DNA of 64,000 bases, taken from Cellulosimicrobium sp. Marseille-Q4280. GTDB taxonomy: Bacteria > Actinomycetota > Actinomycetes > Actinomycetales > Cellulomonadaceae. The position numbers and the translations under genes are program-made. Under the pieces are notes generated by a model. It searched no databases. It was given only the letters and a program-made list of their open reading frames with translations, and had not been told where the DNA came from. Location of the stretch: the NCBI RefSeq assembly GCF_943181405.1, contig NZ_CALPBY010000006.1:62001-126000 (forward strand), in the 5' to 3' direction. Below are positions 25,820 to 33,558 of this stretch, piece by piece; position 1 is the stretch's first letter; each line of letters opens with the position of its first letter.

Positions 25820-26834
25820 GCCGGAGCGCAGCGAAGCAAGCGCAGGCTCCAGCACGACCACCAGCCCGCGTGCTGAGCCGGAGCGCAGCGAAGCAAGCGC
25901 AGGCTCCAGCACGACCACCAGCCCGCGTGCTGAGCCGGAGCGCAGCGCACCAAGCGCAGGCTCCAGCACGACCACCAGCCCGCGTGCTGAGCCGGAGCGC
26001 AGCGCACCAAGCGCAGGCTCCAGCACGACCACCAGCCCGCGTGCTGAGCCGGAGCGCAGCGCACCAAGCGCAGGCTCCAGCACGACCACCAGCCCGCGTG
26101 CTGAGCCGGAGCGCAGCGAAGCAAGCGCAGGCTCCAGCACGACCACCAGCCCCCGTGCTGAGCACCTCCTCCCCCGCCTCGTCCTGATCGGCCCGCCTGC
26201 TGCGGGGAAGTCGACGCTCGGCGAGCTGGTCGCGGGGCGGACGGGTGTGCCGTTCGTCGACCTCGACGCGGTGGGCGACCGCTACTACCGGGAGGTCGGC
26301 TGGAGCGTCGAGCGCCTCGTCGAGCGGATCGCGGTCGTCGGCCGGGTCGCGGCGGAGCGCGAGTGGGAGCCGGCGCGCGCGCACGCGGTCCGGCGTGTGG
26401 TCGCCGCGAACCCCGGTGCCGTCGTCGCGCTCGGCGCCGGGCACACCGCGTACGCCGTCGACGAGCACCTGTCCACGGTCCGCGCTGCACTGGCCGACGT
26501 CCCGCACGTCGTCCTCGTCGTGCCCGCTGCCGACCGCGACGCGGCGCTGGCCGAGCTACGACGCCGTTCCCTCGCGAGCAAGGGCACCGACTGGGTCCGG
26601 GACGGCCACGACCTTCTCGCCGGCTGGCTCGACGACGTGGGGTCGCGGGCACTCGCCTCCGCGGTCCTGGTCACCGGCTCAGACTCCCCCGACGCTGCGG
26701 CCGCGCGGCTCGCCGCACTGGTCGACGGCGAACCGCAGGACGGCCGTCGCCGCGCTGTCGACGACCCCGGGCCGAGGTTCCTGCACCCTGGCTCCGACTC
26801 CACGGACGCCGGGGCAGACCAGCGCCTCGGATGA
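25788..26834 (+). CDS. Shikimate-kinase-like P-loop protein with a minisatellite-encoded N-terminus
   Basis: 348 residues if begun at GTG 25788, inside the end of sdaA. I find no ATG, GTG or TTG in frame between the repeats and the P-loop, so the repeat must be translated unless a rare start is used. Residues 10-123 are six copies of a 19-residue disordered unit ([19 protein letters not shown], or with A-P in place of E-A). From about 128 the kinase begins: [13 protein letters not shown] (Walker A 135-143), F-V-D-L-D, a Trp/Arg-rich middle, L-G-A-G in place of the shikimate-kinase G-G-G, and a late lid region with R-R-R-S. Related to AroK/gluconate kinases but the substrate motif is altered; the phosphoryl acceptor is unknown. 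Confidence 0.72.
   Translation: MASQSTSSSAEPERSEASAGSSTTTSPRAEPERSEASAGSSTTTSPRAEPERSAPSAGSSTTTSPRAEPERSAPSAGSSTTTSPRAEPERSAPSAGSSTTTSPRAEPERSEASAGSSTTTSPRAEHLLPRLVLIGPPAAGKSTLGELVAGRTGVPFVDLDAVGDRYYREVGWSVERLVERIAVVGRVAAEREWEPARAHAVRRVVAANPGAVVALGAGHTAYAVDEHLSTVRAALADVPHVVLVVPAADRDAALAELRRRSLASKGTDWVRDGHDLLAGWLDDVGSRALASAVLVTGSDSPDAAAARLAALVDGEPQDGRRRAVDDPGPRFLHPGSDSTDAGADQRLG
25813..26154 (+). repeat. Minisatellite: six 57-bp hairpin units
   Basis: Six head-to-tail 57-bp units starting at 25813, 25870, 25927, 25984, 26041 and 26098, then a truncated seventh (GTGCTGAGC at 26155). Each unit can fold: GTGCTG-AGCC at one end faces GGCT-CCAGCAC near the other, with GCGC/GCGC closing an inner loop. 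Units 1, 2 and 6 have GCGAAGC in that loop; units 3-5 have GCGCACC instead. There are no unique spacers, so it is not CRISPR. The unit length is divisible by three and stays open in the kinase frame. Confidence 0.95.
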
Positions 26835-26899
26835 GCCCGGGACGGTTCACCCGCTGGGGAGTCTCCCCGCGGCGACGTGATTGCGGCAGACTCTCGGCC

Positions 26900-27445
26900 G
26901 TGAGTCGTACCCCTCAGATGTCGACGTCGGGACATGCGCAGAGACGAGCGAACCGGTGGGCAGTGCTGTCGGTGGCGGTGCTGAGCACCGCGGTCATGGG
27001 TGGCTGCAGTGCCGACGGCGCGGCTCACGCAGGGCCGATCGAAGCGCCAGAGGCCGGTGCCGCAACCCAGCAGTCCTCCCCTGTCGACCCGCCCGACGAC
27101 GAAGCTCTGGACGACGCCGCCCTCTGCACCGCCTTCGGCGATGTGCTGACGATCATGGAGAATGCCGACGTCGGCCTCGCCGACGGCCGCATGGAGGCGC
27201 AGGAGCACGACGGCTGGTACCGGCTGGCGACCCGCGTTCTCGATCGCCTGCCCTCCACCGGGGACAGCGCCGTGCGCGCTGCGATCGGCGAGCTGCAGGA
27301 GATCGCGCCGGCCGTCCCGCCCGGAGCGTCCACGGAGTCGACCGGTGTGCGCTCCTCCGAGTGGGGCGAGGTCCACGGTGTCCTCGGCGCCGCGTGCGAC
27401 GACGTCGGCGCACCGCTGGCGATCAGCATGTTCACCGGCGGATGA
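26900..27445 (+). CDS. Putative lipoprotein of unknown function
   Basis: About 181 residues. A basic N-terminus (A-Q-R-R-A-N-R-W) leads to a hydrophobic stretch ending in the lipobox S-T-A-V-M-G-G-C, so the mature protein would be lipid-anchored outside the membrane. The mature region begins with a low-complexity linker and has two Cys in the remaining domain (D-A-A-L-C-T-A-F and G-A-A-C-D-D). I do not recognise a family. Start is either GTG 26900 or ATG 26918; neither has a good ribosome site, so a leaderless message is possible. Confidence 0.72.
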   Translation: MSRTPQMSTSGHAQRRANRWAVLSVAVLSTAVMGGCSADGAAHAGPIEAPEAGAATQQSSPVDPPDDEALDDAALCTAFGDVLTIMENADVGLADGRMEAQEHDGWYRLATRVLDRLPSTGDSAVRAAIGELQEIAPAVPPGASTESTGVRSSEWGEVHGVLGAACDDVGAPLAISMFTGG

Positions 27446-27545
27446 CGCACTGACCGACGCTCGTGCCCGGCGACCACGGACGCCGTGCACTCCACGTCCG
27501 CTGGGTCCTGACGCCGGGCCGACCCTCACGAAGAGCTCGTCGCTC

Positions 27546-27932
27546 TCACCGATCGATGAGCGTCGGGCGACTCTCACGATCCGTCCGCTCGGCGGCTGCG
27601 ATGTAGCGGGCGAGCGCGGCGCGGGACCCGTCCAGCCGGGCCGCCTCGTCCTCCAATCGCTGGAGCCGTGCCCGCATCGCGGCCAGCAGCTCGGGACATC
27701 CCTCCAGCTCCGGCTCCTCGCCGACGGCGCAGGGCAGCACGTACGCGATGTCCTCGGACGACAGGCCCGCACCGAGGAGGTGTCGGATCTGCGTCACCCG
27801 GAGCACGGCGTCCTCGCCGTAGTCGCGGTAGCCGTTCGCGCTGCGCTCGGCGTCCAGCAGGCCCTGTGACCCGTAGTAGCGCAGCTGGTGCGCACGGACC
27901 CCCGTCCGCCGGCTCAGCTCTCCGATCCGCAT
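27546..27932 (-). CDS. MerR-family transcriptional regulator
   Basis: 128 residues. Winged-helix start M-R-I-G-E-L-S-R-R-T-G-V-R-A-H-Q-L-R-Y-Y-G-S-Q-G-L-L, the characteristic MerR N-terminus, with Y-R-D-Y-G-E-D-A wing, then a dimerisation helix. A Cys pair (L-P-C-A-V and E-G-C-P-E) is spaced unlike metal-sensing MerRs, so a small-molecule ligand is more likely. Divergent from the imine reductase gene 50 bp away; the shared gap contains a MerR-type promoter. Confidence 0.92.
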   Translation of the reverse strand: MRIGELSRRTGVRAHQLRYYGSQGLLDAERSANGYRDYGEDAVLRVTQIRHLLGAGLSSEDIAYVLPCAVGEEPELEGCPELLAAMRARLQRLEDEAARLDGSRAALARYIAAAERTDRESRPTLIDR

Positions 27933-27943
27933 GCCGCTCCCCC

Positions 27944-27975
27944 TTGACCTTCATACCGGTACGAACGTCGACGAT
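27944..27975 (+). promoter_or_regulatory. MerR-type promoter for the imine reductase gene
   Basis: TTGACC (27944-27949) and GACGAT (27970-27975) are separated by 20 bp, the over-long spacing MerR proteins correct by twisting DNA. The spacer carries the near-perfect inverted repeat TTCATACC-GGTACGAA (27950-27965, one mismatch). The -10 box ends seven bases before the ATG at 27982, so the transcript is probably leaderless. Confidence 0.7.
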
Positions 27976-27981
27976 TCCCCC

Positions 27982-28908
27982 ATGGACAACACCTCCGGTA
28001 CCCCCTCGTCATCCACCCTCCCCGTGTCCGTCGTCGGTCTCGGCCTGATGGGGCGCTCTCTCGCCCGGGCGTTCCTGCGGGCCGGGCACCCCGTCACCGT
28101 GTGGAACCGCACCTCGTCCAAGGCTGCACAGCTGGTCGCAGACGGCGCGCGCCTCGCGCCGTCGGCCGGCGACGCCCTCCGCAGCGGCTCCCTCACGGTC
28201 CTGTGCCTCACCGACTACGCCGCAGTCCTCGACGTCCTCGACGGGGACGACGTCGGGCTCGACGGCACCACCGTGGTCAACCTGACCTCGGGCAGCTCGT
28301 CCGACGGTCGGGAAGCGGCGCGCCGTGTCGAGCGACGGGGCGCCCGATACCTGGACGGCGCCATCATGGCCGTCCCGTCCGCGATCGGGACCGCCGACGC
28401 TGTCGTGCTGCACAGCGGTCCGAGGTCCGTCTTCGAGAAGCACGAGCCGACCCTGGCAGCGCTGGGCACCGTCACCCACCTCGGCGAGGACCCCGGGCTG
28501 GCGGCACTGTACGACGTCGCCGGGCTGACCATGATGTGGAGCGTCCTCGACGCGTGGCTGCACGGCACCGCCCTGCTCCGGACGGCCGGGGTCGACGCCG
28601 CGACGTTCGCACCGTTCGCGCAGCAGATCGCGGCCGAGGTGGCCGGCTGGCTGCCCGGGTACGCGGAACAGGTCGACCGCGGGTCCTTCCCCGCCGAGGT
28701 CTCGACCCTGGAGACCGATGTGCGGGCGATGTCGCACCTGATCGCCGAGAGCGAGGCCGCCGGCGTGAACGACGAGCTGCCACGGCTCATCAAGGCCATC
28801 GCGGACCGTTCCGTCGCCGCCGGGCACGGGACCGAGCAGTACCCCGTGCTGATCGAAGAGTTCTCCAAGCCGTCCGGGGCCGGCCAGGCGGAGTCCTCCG
28901 GACGCTAG
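27982..28908 (+). CDS. Imine reductase-like NADPH-dependent oxidoreductase
   Basis: 308 residues. The N-terminus V-V-G-L-G-L-M-G-R-S-L (residues 17-27) followed by G-H-P-V-T-V-W-N-R-T is the imine reductase form of the 6-phosphogluconate/beta-hydroxyacid dehydrogenase Rossmann fold; Asn42-Arg43-Thr44 fits NADPH binding. The C-terminal helical domain, with an L-E-T-D-V-R-A-M-S-H-L stretch and Y-P-V-L-I-E, is that of IREDs, which form swapped dimers. They reduce cyclic imines to amines, though the natural substrates are mostly unknown. The adjacent MerR and its promoter suggest induction by an amine or imine. Confidence 0.85.
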   Translation: MDNTSGTPSSSTLPVSVVGLGLMGRSLARAFLRAGHPVTVWNRTSSKAAQLVADGARLAPSAGDALRSGSLTVLCLTDYAAVLDVLDGDDVGLDGTTVVNLTSGSSSDGREAARRVERRGARYLDGAIMAVPSAIGTADAVVLHSGPRSVFEKHEPTLAALGTVTHLGEDPGLAALYDVAGLTMMWSVLDAWLHGTALLRTAGVDAATFAPFAQQIAAEVAGWLPGYAEQVDRGSFPAEVSTLETDVRAMSHLIAESEAAGVNDELPRLIKAIADRSVAAGHGTEQYPVLIEEFSKPSGAGQAESSGR

Positions 28909-29002
28909 GCCCTGGCGCGATCTTCGAGCGGCACGTGCGCGACGTCGTCGTCGAGGAGGCATCGGCAGGCCTTGCGGGTGACCGTCGACCGAGGCTGAGC
29001 CG

Positions 29003-29359
29003 TCAGACCCCCGCGTCCTTGCGTGACGCCAGCACCAACCGTTCGACGAGGTCGTCCGGGATCGGTGCTCGCGGCGAGAAGGTGATGCCGGTCTTGGTCG
29101 CCTTGAGTCCGGCGGCCTTGATGTCCTCGGCATGCTCGGAGATGGCGCCTGGGCGGAGATACAGCCCGCACTGCTTGCTGAACGCCGCGTAGCTCGCGAC
29201 GACCGTGCCGTCGATCGTGAATCCCGGCATGTCGTACGCGACGATCTCGTGCGCTTCCGGCAGGACCCGGGACAGCAGCGTCCGCAGGCTTCTCAGGACG
29301 GGCTGGAACTGCTCGGGCGCCGCGGCGATGTAGGCGTCGTGGTCGGGTGTCGTCGTCAT
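29003..29359 (-). CDS. DUF1801 / YdhG-like protein
   Basis: 118 residues from ATG 29359; a longer form starting at GTG 29404 is possible. The pattern is that of DUF1801: L-R-x-L-L-S-R-V-L-P-E-A-H-E-I-V-A-Y-D-M-P-G-F, then K-Q-C-G-L-Y-L-R-P, and a final K-x-T-K-T-G-I-T-F-S-P. The family shares a fold with frataxin-like iron-binding proteins and is of unknown function. It lies downstream of the ECF41 sigma gene on the same strand and may be in its regulon, but no promoter evidence supports that. Confidence 0.8.
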   Translation of the reverse strand: MTTTPDHDAYIAAAPEQFQPVLRSLRTLLSRVLPEAHEIVAYDMPGFTIDGTVVASYAAFSKQCGLYLRPGAISEHAEDIKAAGLKATKTGITFSPRAPIPDDLVERLVLASRKDAGV

Positions 29360-29454
29360 GGAGGCGTCTCGTTCCTGGTCCTCGTCGTTCCTCGGTGCCG
29401 TCACGATCGTCGCGGGACGAACCCCGCGGAGAGAAACACACTAGGCGCACGCCC

Positions 29455-30327
29455 CTACCGCGCCAGCACCGCCTCGTCGTCGAGCCACGCCAGCTTCTCC
29501 GGGTTCGCGATGCCGAAGAGTCGCGTGATCCTGCCGTTCTCGACGACGACTCCCACGGCGCTGGCCAGCTCGCCGTCCATCTCGATCCGCAGGCCCGCCG
29601 CGCCGTTGATCCACGCCGGGCTGGCCGTGACGGTCCCCGTGGCCTTGGCGAGCCCACCCACGAGGTACCGCGCCAGCCGGTCCGCCCCCACCACGGGACG
29701 ACGGGCGGCGGAGACGACACCACCGCCGTCGGACAGGAGCACGACGTCGGGGGCGAGCACGTCGAGCAGGCCCTGCACGTCCCCCGTGGAGAGGGCCGCG
29801 AGGAACCGCCCGACCACCTGCCGCTGCTCGTCCCGGTCGACGGCGACGCGCGGCCGCCGCGCCGCGACGTGGTCCCGCGCCCGGTGCGCGATCTGCCGCA
29901 CCGCCGCCGGCGAGCGGTCGACGGCCTCGGCGATCTCGTCGTACGGCACGTCGAAGACCTCGCGGAGCACGAAGACGGCCCGTTCGGCCGGGCGGAGCGT
30001 CTCGAGCACCGTGAGCATCGCGAGCGAGACGCTCTCGGCCAGCTCGACGTCGTCCGCCACGTCGGGGCTCGTCAGCAGCGGCTCGGGCAGCCACTCGCCC
30101 ACGTAGTCCTCGCGGCGGCGCGAGACGGTCCGCATCCGGTTGAGCGCCAGCCGGGTGACGGTGCGGACGAGGTACGCGCGCGGGTCGCGCACCTCGTCCT
30201 GGTCGACGTCGGCCCACCGCAGCCAGGCGTCCTGCACCACGTCCTCGGCGTCGGCCGCGGAGCCGAGCATCTCGTACGCGACCGTGAACAGCAGGCGCCG
30301 GTGCACGACGAACGGGTCCTCGCCCAT
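29455..30327 (-). CDS. ECF41-group RNA polymerase sigma factor (SigJ-like)
   Basis: 290 residues. Sigma regions 2 and 4 occupy about 1-165 (D-A-E-D-V-V-Q-D-A-W-L-R-W; V-P-Y-D-E-I-A-E-A-V). Between them is W-L-P-E-P-L, and the C-terminal 120 residues form a SnoaL-like extension with D-G-G-G and a final N-P-E-K: the three conserved motifs that define ECF41. In this group no anti-sigma factor is encoded nearby; the extension itself modulates activity. It is preceded by a carboxymuconolactone decarboxylase gene only 4 bp upstream, the standard ECF41 partner, and by the promoter described at 30995-31021. Confidence 0.93.
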   Translation of the reverse strand: MGEDPFVVHRRLLFTVAYEMLGSAADAEDVVQDAWLRWADVDQDEVRDPRAYLVRTVTRLALNRMRTVSRRREDYVGEWLPEPLLTSPDVADDVELAESVSLAMLTVLETLRPAERAVFVLREVFDVPYDEIAEAVDRSPAAVRQIAHRARDHVAARRPRVAVDRDEQRQVVGRFLAALSTGDVQGLLDVLAPDVVLLSDGGGVVSAARRPVVGADRLARYLVGGLAKATGTVTASPAWINGAAGLRIEMDGELASAVGVVVENGRITRLFGIANPEKLAWLDDEAVLAR

Positions 30328-30331
30328 GCGG

Positions 30332-30958
30332 TCAGCCTGCCACGGCGGCGGCCGCCGTGTCCGCGGCGGCGTCCGACGGGCGGGCGGGCGACCGGCGGGC
30401 GAGCGGCGGCAGGCCGCACGACGCCGCGAGCTCCTGCGAGCGGATGCCGAGCGCCACGTTCGCCCGGGCCGTGGCGTTCATGAACCCGACCTTGGCGGCC
30501 AGCTCCACGAGGGCCGACGGACCGATGTCGGAGAGCAGCGCGTCGGACAGCTCGTCGGACACGGCGGGCGGCGTCTGGCACATCGCCTCGGCGTACTCCA
30601 TGACCCGACGCTCGGTCGGTGTGAACACGTCGGACTCGCGCCACCGCGGGACCTCGCGCGCCCTCGCCTCGTCGAGGCCCTTGTCGTGCGCGAGGAAGTA
30701 CTGCAGGTCCAGGCAGAACCCGCACCCGACCGTCGCGGCCGTCGCCATGTGCGCGAACGTCGCAAGGTTCGGGTCGAGCCGGTCCCACTTCTCGGCCCTG
30801 CGTCCCAGCGCCATCAGGTCCTTGAACACGGCGGGGTTGTTCCACATGACTCCGAGCGAGTCCGGGACCTGTCCGAGCATCCGACGGCTCATCGTCCTGA
30901 CCAGTGCCCCGTAGACGCCGGTGATCTCGACGGCGGGCACCCGTGCTTCGCTGACCAT
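30332..30958 (-). CDS. Carboxymuconolactone decarboxylase/AhpD-like protein, ECF41 partner
   Basis: 208 residues from ATG 30958 (GGAGGAGA upstream). The AhpD-fold core has T-V-G-C-G-F-C-L-D with the redox Cys79-x-x-Cys82 pair and A-H-M-A-T-A-A upstream, followed by E-Y-A-E-A-M and a helical C-terminus rich in Ala. Proteins of this family reduce peroxides or act on carboxymuconolactone-type substrates; those linked to ECF41 are of unknown substrate. First gene of the two-gene operon with the sigma factor and likely its main target. Confidence 0.92.
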   Translation of the reverse strand: MVSEARVPAVEITGVYGALVRTMSRRMLGQVPDSLGVMWNNPAVFKDLMALGRRAEKWDRLDPNLATFAHMATAATVGCGFCLDLQYFLAHDKGLDEARAREVPRWRESDVFTPTERRVMEYAEAMCQTPPAVSDELSDALLSDIGPSALVELAAKVGFMNATARANVALGIRSQELAASCGLPPLARRSPARPSDAAADTAAAAVAG

Positions 30959-30994
30959 GTCTCCTCCAGAGGTTCTCGTGGTGTCGACATGGAG

Positions 30995-31021
30995 ACACCG
31001 GCCGGGCGGCGGCTGTGACAG
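30995..31021 (-). promoter_or_regulatory. ECF41-type promoter
   Basis: On the minus strand: TGTCACA (31021-31015), 16 bp, then TGTC (30998-30995), 37 bp before the decarboxylase ATG. The known ECF41 consensus is TGTCACA, about 16 bp, CGTC. One base differs in the -10 part. This explains autoregulation of the operon. Confidence 0.75.
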
Positions 31022-31066
31022 CCCGGTTCGAGATCCGGCGCGAGGCCCTCGCCGTAGGGTGGGGCG

Positions 31067-31807
31067 GTGTCGAGCATGCACTTCGAGGGGATGGCCGCCG
31101 AGTACGCGTCCGCCCGCCCGCCCTATCCGGCGGTCGTCTTCGACGCGTTGGAGGCGGCCGGCGTGATCGGTCGTGGGTTGCGGGTCCTCGAGGTGGGAGC
31201 AGGCTCGGGCCTCGCCACCGCGGAGCTCGTGCGCCGCGGGACGGACGTCGTCGCGCTCGAGCCGGGCGAACGCCTGGCCGCGCTCGCGCAGGCCACCGCC
31301 CCGGGAGCAGAAGTGCGCGTGACCCGGCTCGAGGACGCGCGACTGCCCGACGACGCGTTCGACGCCGTCGTCGCGGCGACAGCGATGCACTGGGTGGATC
31401 TCGCCGTCGGGCTTCCCGCGATGCACGCCACGCTGCGGCCCAGCGGTTGGCTCGCCGTCTGGCGGAACGTGTTCGGCGACGACGTCCCCACCCCGTTCCG
31501 GAGCCGCGTCGACGACATCGTGGCGCAGCGCGACCGGACCGACGACGCGCCCGCGCGCGAGGAGCGACCGACCGTGGCGGAGCTGTCGGCCGGCGGCCTG
31601 TTCGAGCACGTCCTGACCGATCGCTGGCACTGGTCGATCGACCTCGACCGCGACCAGGTCCACCGGCTCTTCCGCACGTTCAGCGACTGGACCTCCGACG
31701 AGGCGGAGCAGGTCGCGCGTGCGGTCGACGAGCTGGGTGGCACGGTGACGGAGCACTACCAGACGGTCCTGCACCTCCTGCGGAACGCAGGGGACCCGCC
31801 CGCCTGA
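31067..31807 (+). CDS. Class I SAM-dependent methyltransferase
   Basis: 246 residues from GTG 31067 (ATG 31076 also possible). The motif order fits the UbiE/Methyltransf_11 type: a lead-in A-A-E-Y-A-S-A-R-P-P-Y-P, motif I V-L-E-V-G-A-G-S-G-L-A-T (about 44-55), acidic V-A-L-E-P-G at strand 2, L-P-D-D-A-F-D-A-V-V at motif III, and A-M-H-W-V-D. The A-R-P-x-Y-P start is common in methyltransferases of unknown small-molecule substrate. Reads divergently from the ECF41 operon. Confidence 0.87.
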   Translation: MSSMHFEGMAAEYASARPPYPAVVFDALEAAGVIGRGLRVLEVGAGSGLATAELVRRGTDVVALEPGERLAALAQATAPGAEVRVTRLEDARLPDDAFDAVVAATAMHWVDLAVGLPAMHATLRPSGWLAVWRNVFGDDVPTPFRSRVDDIVAQRDRTDDAPAREERPTVAELSAGGLFEHVLTDRWHWSIDLDRDQVHRLFRTFSDWTSDEAEQVARAVDELGGTVTEHYQTVLHLLRNAGDPPA

Positions 31808-31823
31808 GCCGGGGGCGACGCGA

Positions 31824-32075
31824 TCAGCCGCAGGCCACGCCCGCGTACGGCACGGTCCGCACCTCGTGGTGCCCGACGCCGTCCCACAGGTACCCGGCGA
31901 CGGTCGCCGTCCCCGCGGGCACGCTCGTCGCGCGCGAGCTCACGAGCACGTAGGCTCCCGCGTCCGGCTGCACCGCGCTGCGCTTCGCGTCGCCGTACGG
32001 CGTGGTGAGGCGGACGTCGATCGGGGCCTGCTCGCCGTTGACCGCGTAGACGGCGACGTGCGCGCGGCCGTCCAC
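31824..32075 (-). pseudogene. Remnant: C-terminal module of a secreted enzyme
   Basis: The open frame encodes about 83 residues beginning C-V-D-G-R-A-H-V-A-V-Y and ending P-Y-A-G-V-A-C-G, with paired Cys and the S-S-R-A-T-S-V-P-A-G-T-A-T-V core. This is the small beta-sandwich that closes many secreted actinobacterial glycoside hydrolases. There is no signal peptide, no catalytic domain and no start with a ribosome site; a stop lies a few codons upstream, next to the glycosyltransferase stop. I read it as the decayed tail of a lost gene. A real short gene cannot be excluded. Confidence 0.55.
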
Positions 32076-32117
32076 GCACAGCGCCCGCCGCCCGGACCGA
32101 TCGCTGTCGGCGCCGTC

Positions 32118-33431
32118 TCAGCCGTCGATCGCGGTCCGGGCCGCAGCGCCAACGAGCCCTTCGACGACGTCCACCACGCCGTCCGTCCCGGGCGACGCGG
32201 CGATGCGCTCCCCGAGCCGGGCGCTCGCCCGTGCGTAGGCAGGGTCGTCGAGCACCCGTCGCACGGCGCGGCGCACCTGTCCGGGCCGGGGCTCGTTCGT
32301 CCGCAGCCGGACGCCCGCGCCGGACCAGGCGACGCGCGCGGCGACCTCGGCCTTGTCCTCGGTCTTCCCCGCGACGACGATCGGCACGCCGTGGCGCAGC
32401 GCGTGGTGGACGCCGCCGTACCCGCCGTTCGTCACGTAGGCGGCGGTCCGCGGGAGCAGTGACTCGTACGGCAGGTACTCCGCCGCGCGGGCGTTCTCCG
32501 GCAGCGCGCCGAGGGCCTCGACGGGCCGTCCCCCCGTCGCCGCGACGACGAGGACGTCCTCGTCCGCGAGGGCGCGGATCGTGGGCAGGAGGAGCTGGTC
32601 CAGGTCCTCGTTCGCGACGGTGCCCTGCGTGACGTGGACGACCGGTCGCGACCCGTCGAGGTCGCTCCACCAGGTGGGCAGGGCCGGGCCGCCCGACCCC
32701 GCGGCACTGGACGCCGCGGGCGGGCCGACGTAGTGCACCGGCGTGGACACGTCGGGGCGCGGGTACTCGAACTCCTCGACGGTGAGCTGGGCGATCGCGT
32801 CGGCGTGGGCGGGCCAGCCGAGGAAGAACCCGTCGAGCGGCCGCTCCCCCGCGGACCGCACCAGCTCGGCGGTTGCCTCCTGGGCGGGGGCGAGCGAGCG
32901 CTCGACGACGCGCTGCAGCACCCGGTTGCGCACGACCCCGAACCGGCCCGACGCCGGAAGCACGCCCAGACCGAACGGCGCGGTGTGCGCGCTCGTCAGG
33001 CCGAGCGGGAAGATGCCGAGCGCGAGCAGCGGCGGGCGGCGGTCCGCGGGCGTGGCCGCGAGCGCCGTCGCGCCGAGGAACAGGGGCTCGACGAGCACGG
33101 CGTCGGCCGGCCGGTCGGCGAGGGTGGCGAGCACCGCACGGTGCTGGGCGTGCCCGGGCCCGACGAAGATCTGCAGCATGTCGTACCGGATGGCGTCGAG
33201 GCCGGTCCGGCCCTCGCGCCCGGGAAAGTGCCCGGCGAGGTCGCGGTCGTCGAAGTCGGCATCGGCGGGCAGCGACAGGTGCTGCGCCCCGGCGGCGGTG
33301 ACGGCGGCGGCGAAGCGGGCGCCGGTGAGGAACCGGACGTCGTGGCCGCGGGCGACGAGGCTGCGCGTGACGGCGAGCAGCGGCGTGACATGGGCGTGGA
33401 CGGGGGTCGAGCACAGGAGGACGGAAGCCAT
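32118..33431 (-). CDS. GT1-family glycosyltransferase (MGT/UGT-like)
   Basis: 437 residues. The N-terminal half begins V-L-L-C-S-T-P-V-H-A-H-V-T-P-L-L-A-V, the acceptor-binding GT-B start. The C-terminal half has V-H-V-T-Q-G-T-V, Y-L-P-Y-E-S-L-L-P and the donor motif T-N-G-G-Y-G-G-V-H-H-A-L-R-H-G-V-P-I, as in macrolide or flavonoid glycosyltransferases that move glucose from UDP-sugar to a hydrophobic acceptor. Divergent from a TetR gene, with a palindrome in the gap, so it is likely an inducible detoxifying glycosylation step. Acceptor unknown. Confidence 0.9.
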   Translation of the reverse strand: MASVLLCSTPVHAHVTPLLAVTRSLVARGHDVRFLTGARFAAAVTAAGAQHLSLPADADFDDRDLAGHFPGREGRTGLDAIRYDMLQIFVGPGHAQHRAVLATLADRPADAVLVEPLFLGATALAATPADRRPPLLALGIFPLGLTSAHTAPFGLGVLPASGRFGVVRNRVLQRVVERSLAPAQEATAELVRSAGERPLDGFFLGWPAHADAIAQLTVEEFEYPRPDVSTPVHYVGPPAASSAAGSGGPALPTWWSDLDGSRPVVHVTQGTVANEDLDQLLLPTIRALADEDVLVVAATGGRPVEALGALPENARAAEYLPYESLLPRTAAYVTNGGYGGVHHALRHGVPIVVAGKTEDKAEVAARVAWSGAGVRLRTNEPRPGQVRRAVRRVLDDPAYARASARLGERIAASPGTDGVVDVVEGLVGAAARTAIDG

Positions 33432-33529
33432 CGGACGTGCCTTTCGTGGGGAGCGCTACGGGTGGAGAGAGGTCTGCGAGGCGCGGACCGGGCCGTCCGG
33501 CTGTGAGAAGATCGACCAACCGTCGAAAG

Positions 33530-33558
33530 TATTCATCACCCTCAGGGGGTAGTCAATA
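33530..33558. promoter_or_regulatory. TetR operator between GT1 and TetR genes
   Basis: TATTCATCACCC (33530-33541) faces GGGTAGTCAATA (33547-33558) across five bases; nine of twelve positions pair. The second arm touches the TetR start at 33559, so binding would block its own transcription. Noticeably A+T-rich for this genome. Confidence 0.55.

Noticed and set aside
25813-26163. Tandem repeat read as a CRISPR array.
   Set aside because: Units are directly adjacent with no unique spacers, are 57 bp, and no cas genes are present.
26155-26190. GTG at 26155 as the start of the kinase-like protein.
   Set aside because: It is in a different frame and meets a stop after eleven codons, before the Walker A motif.
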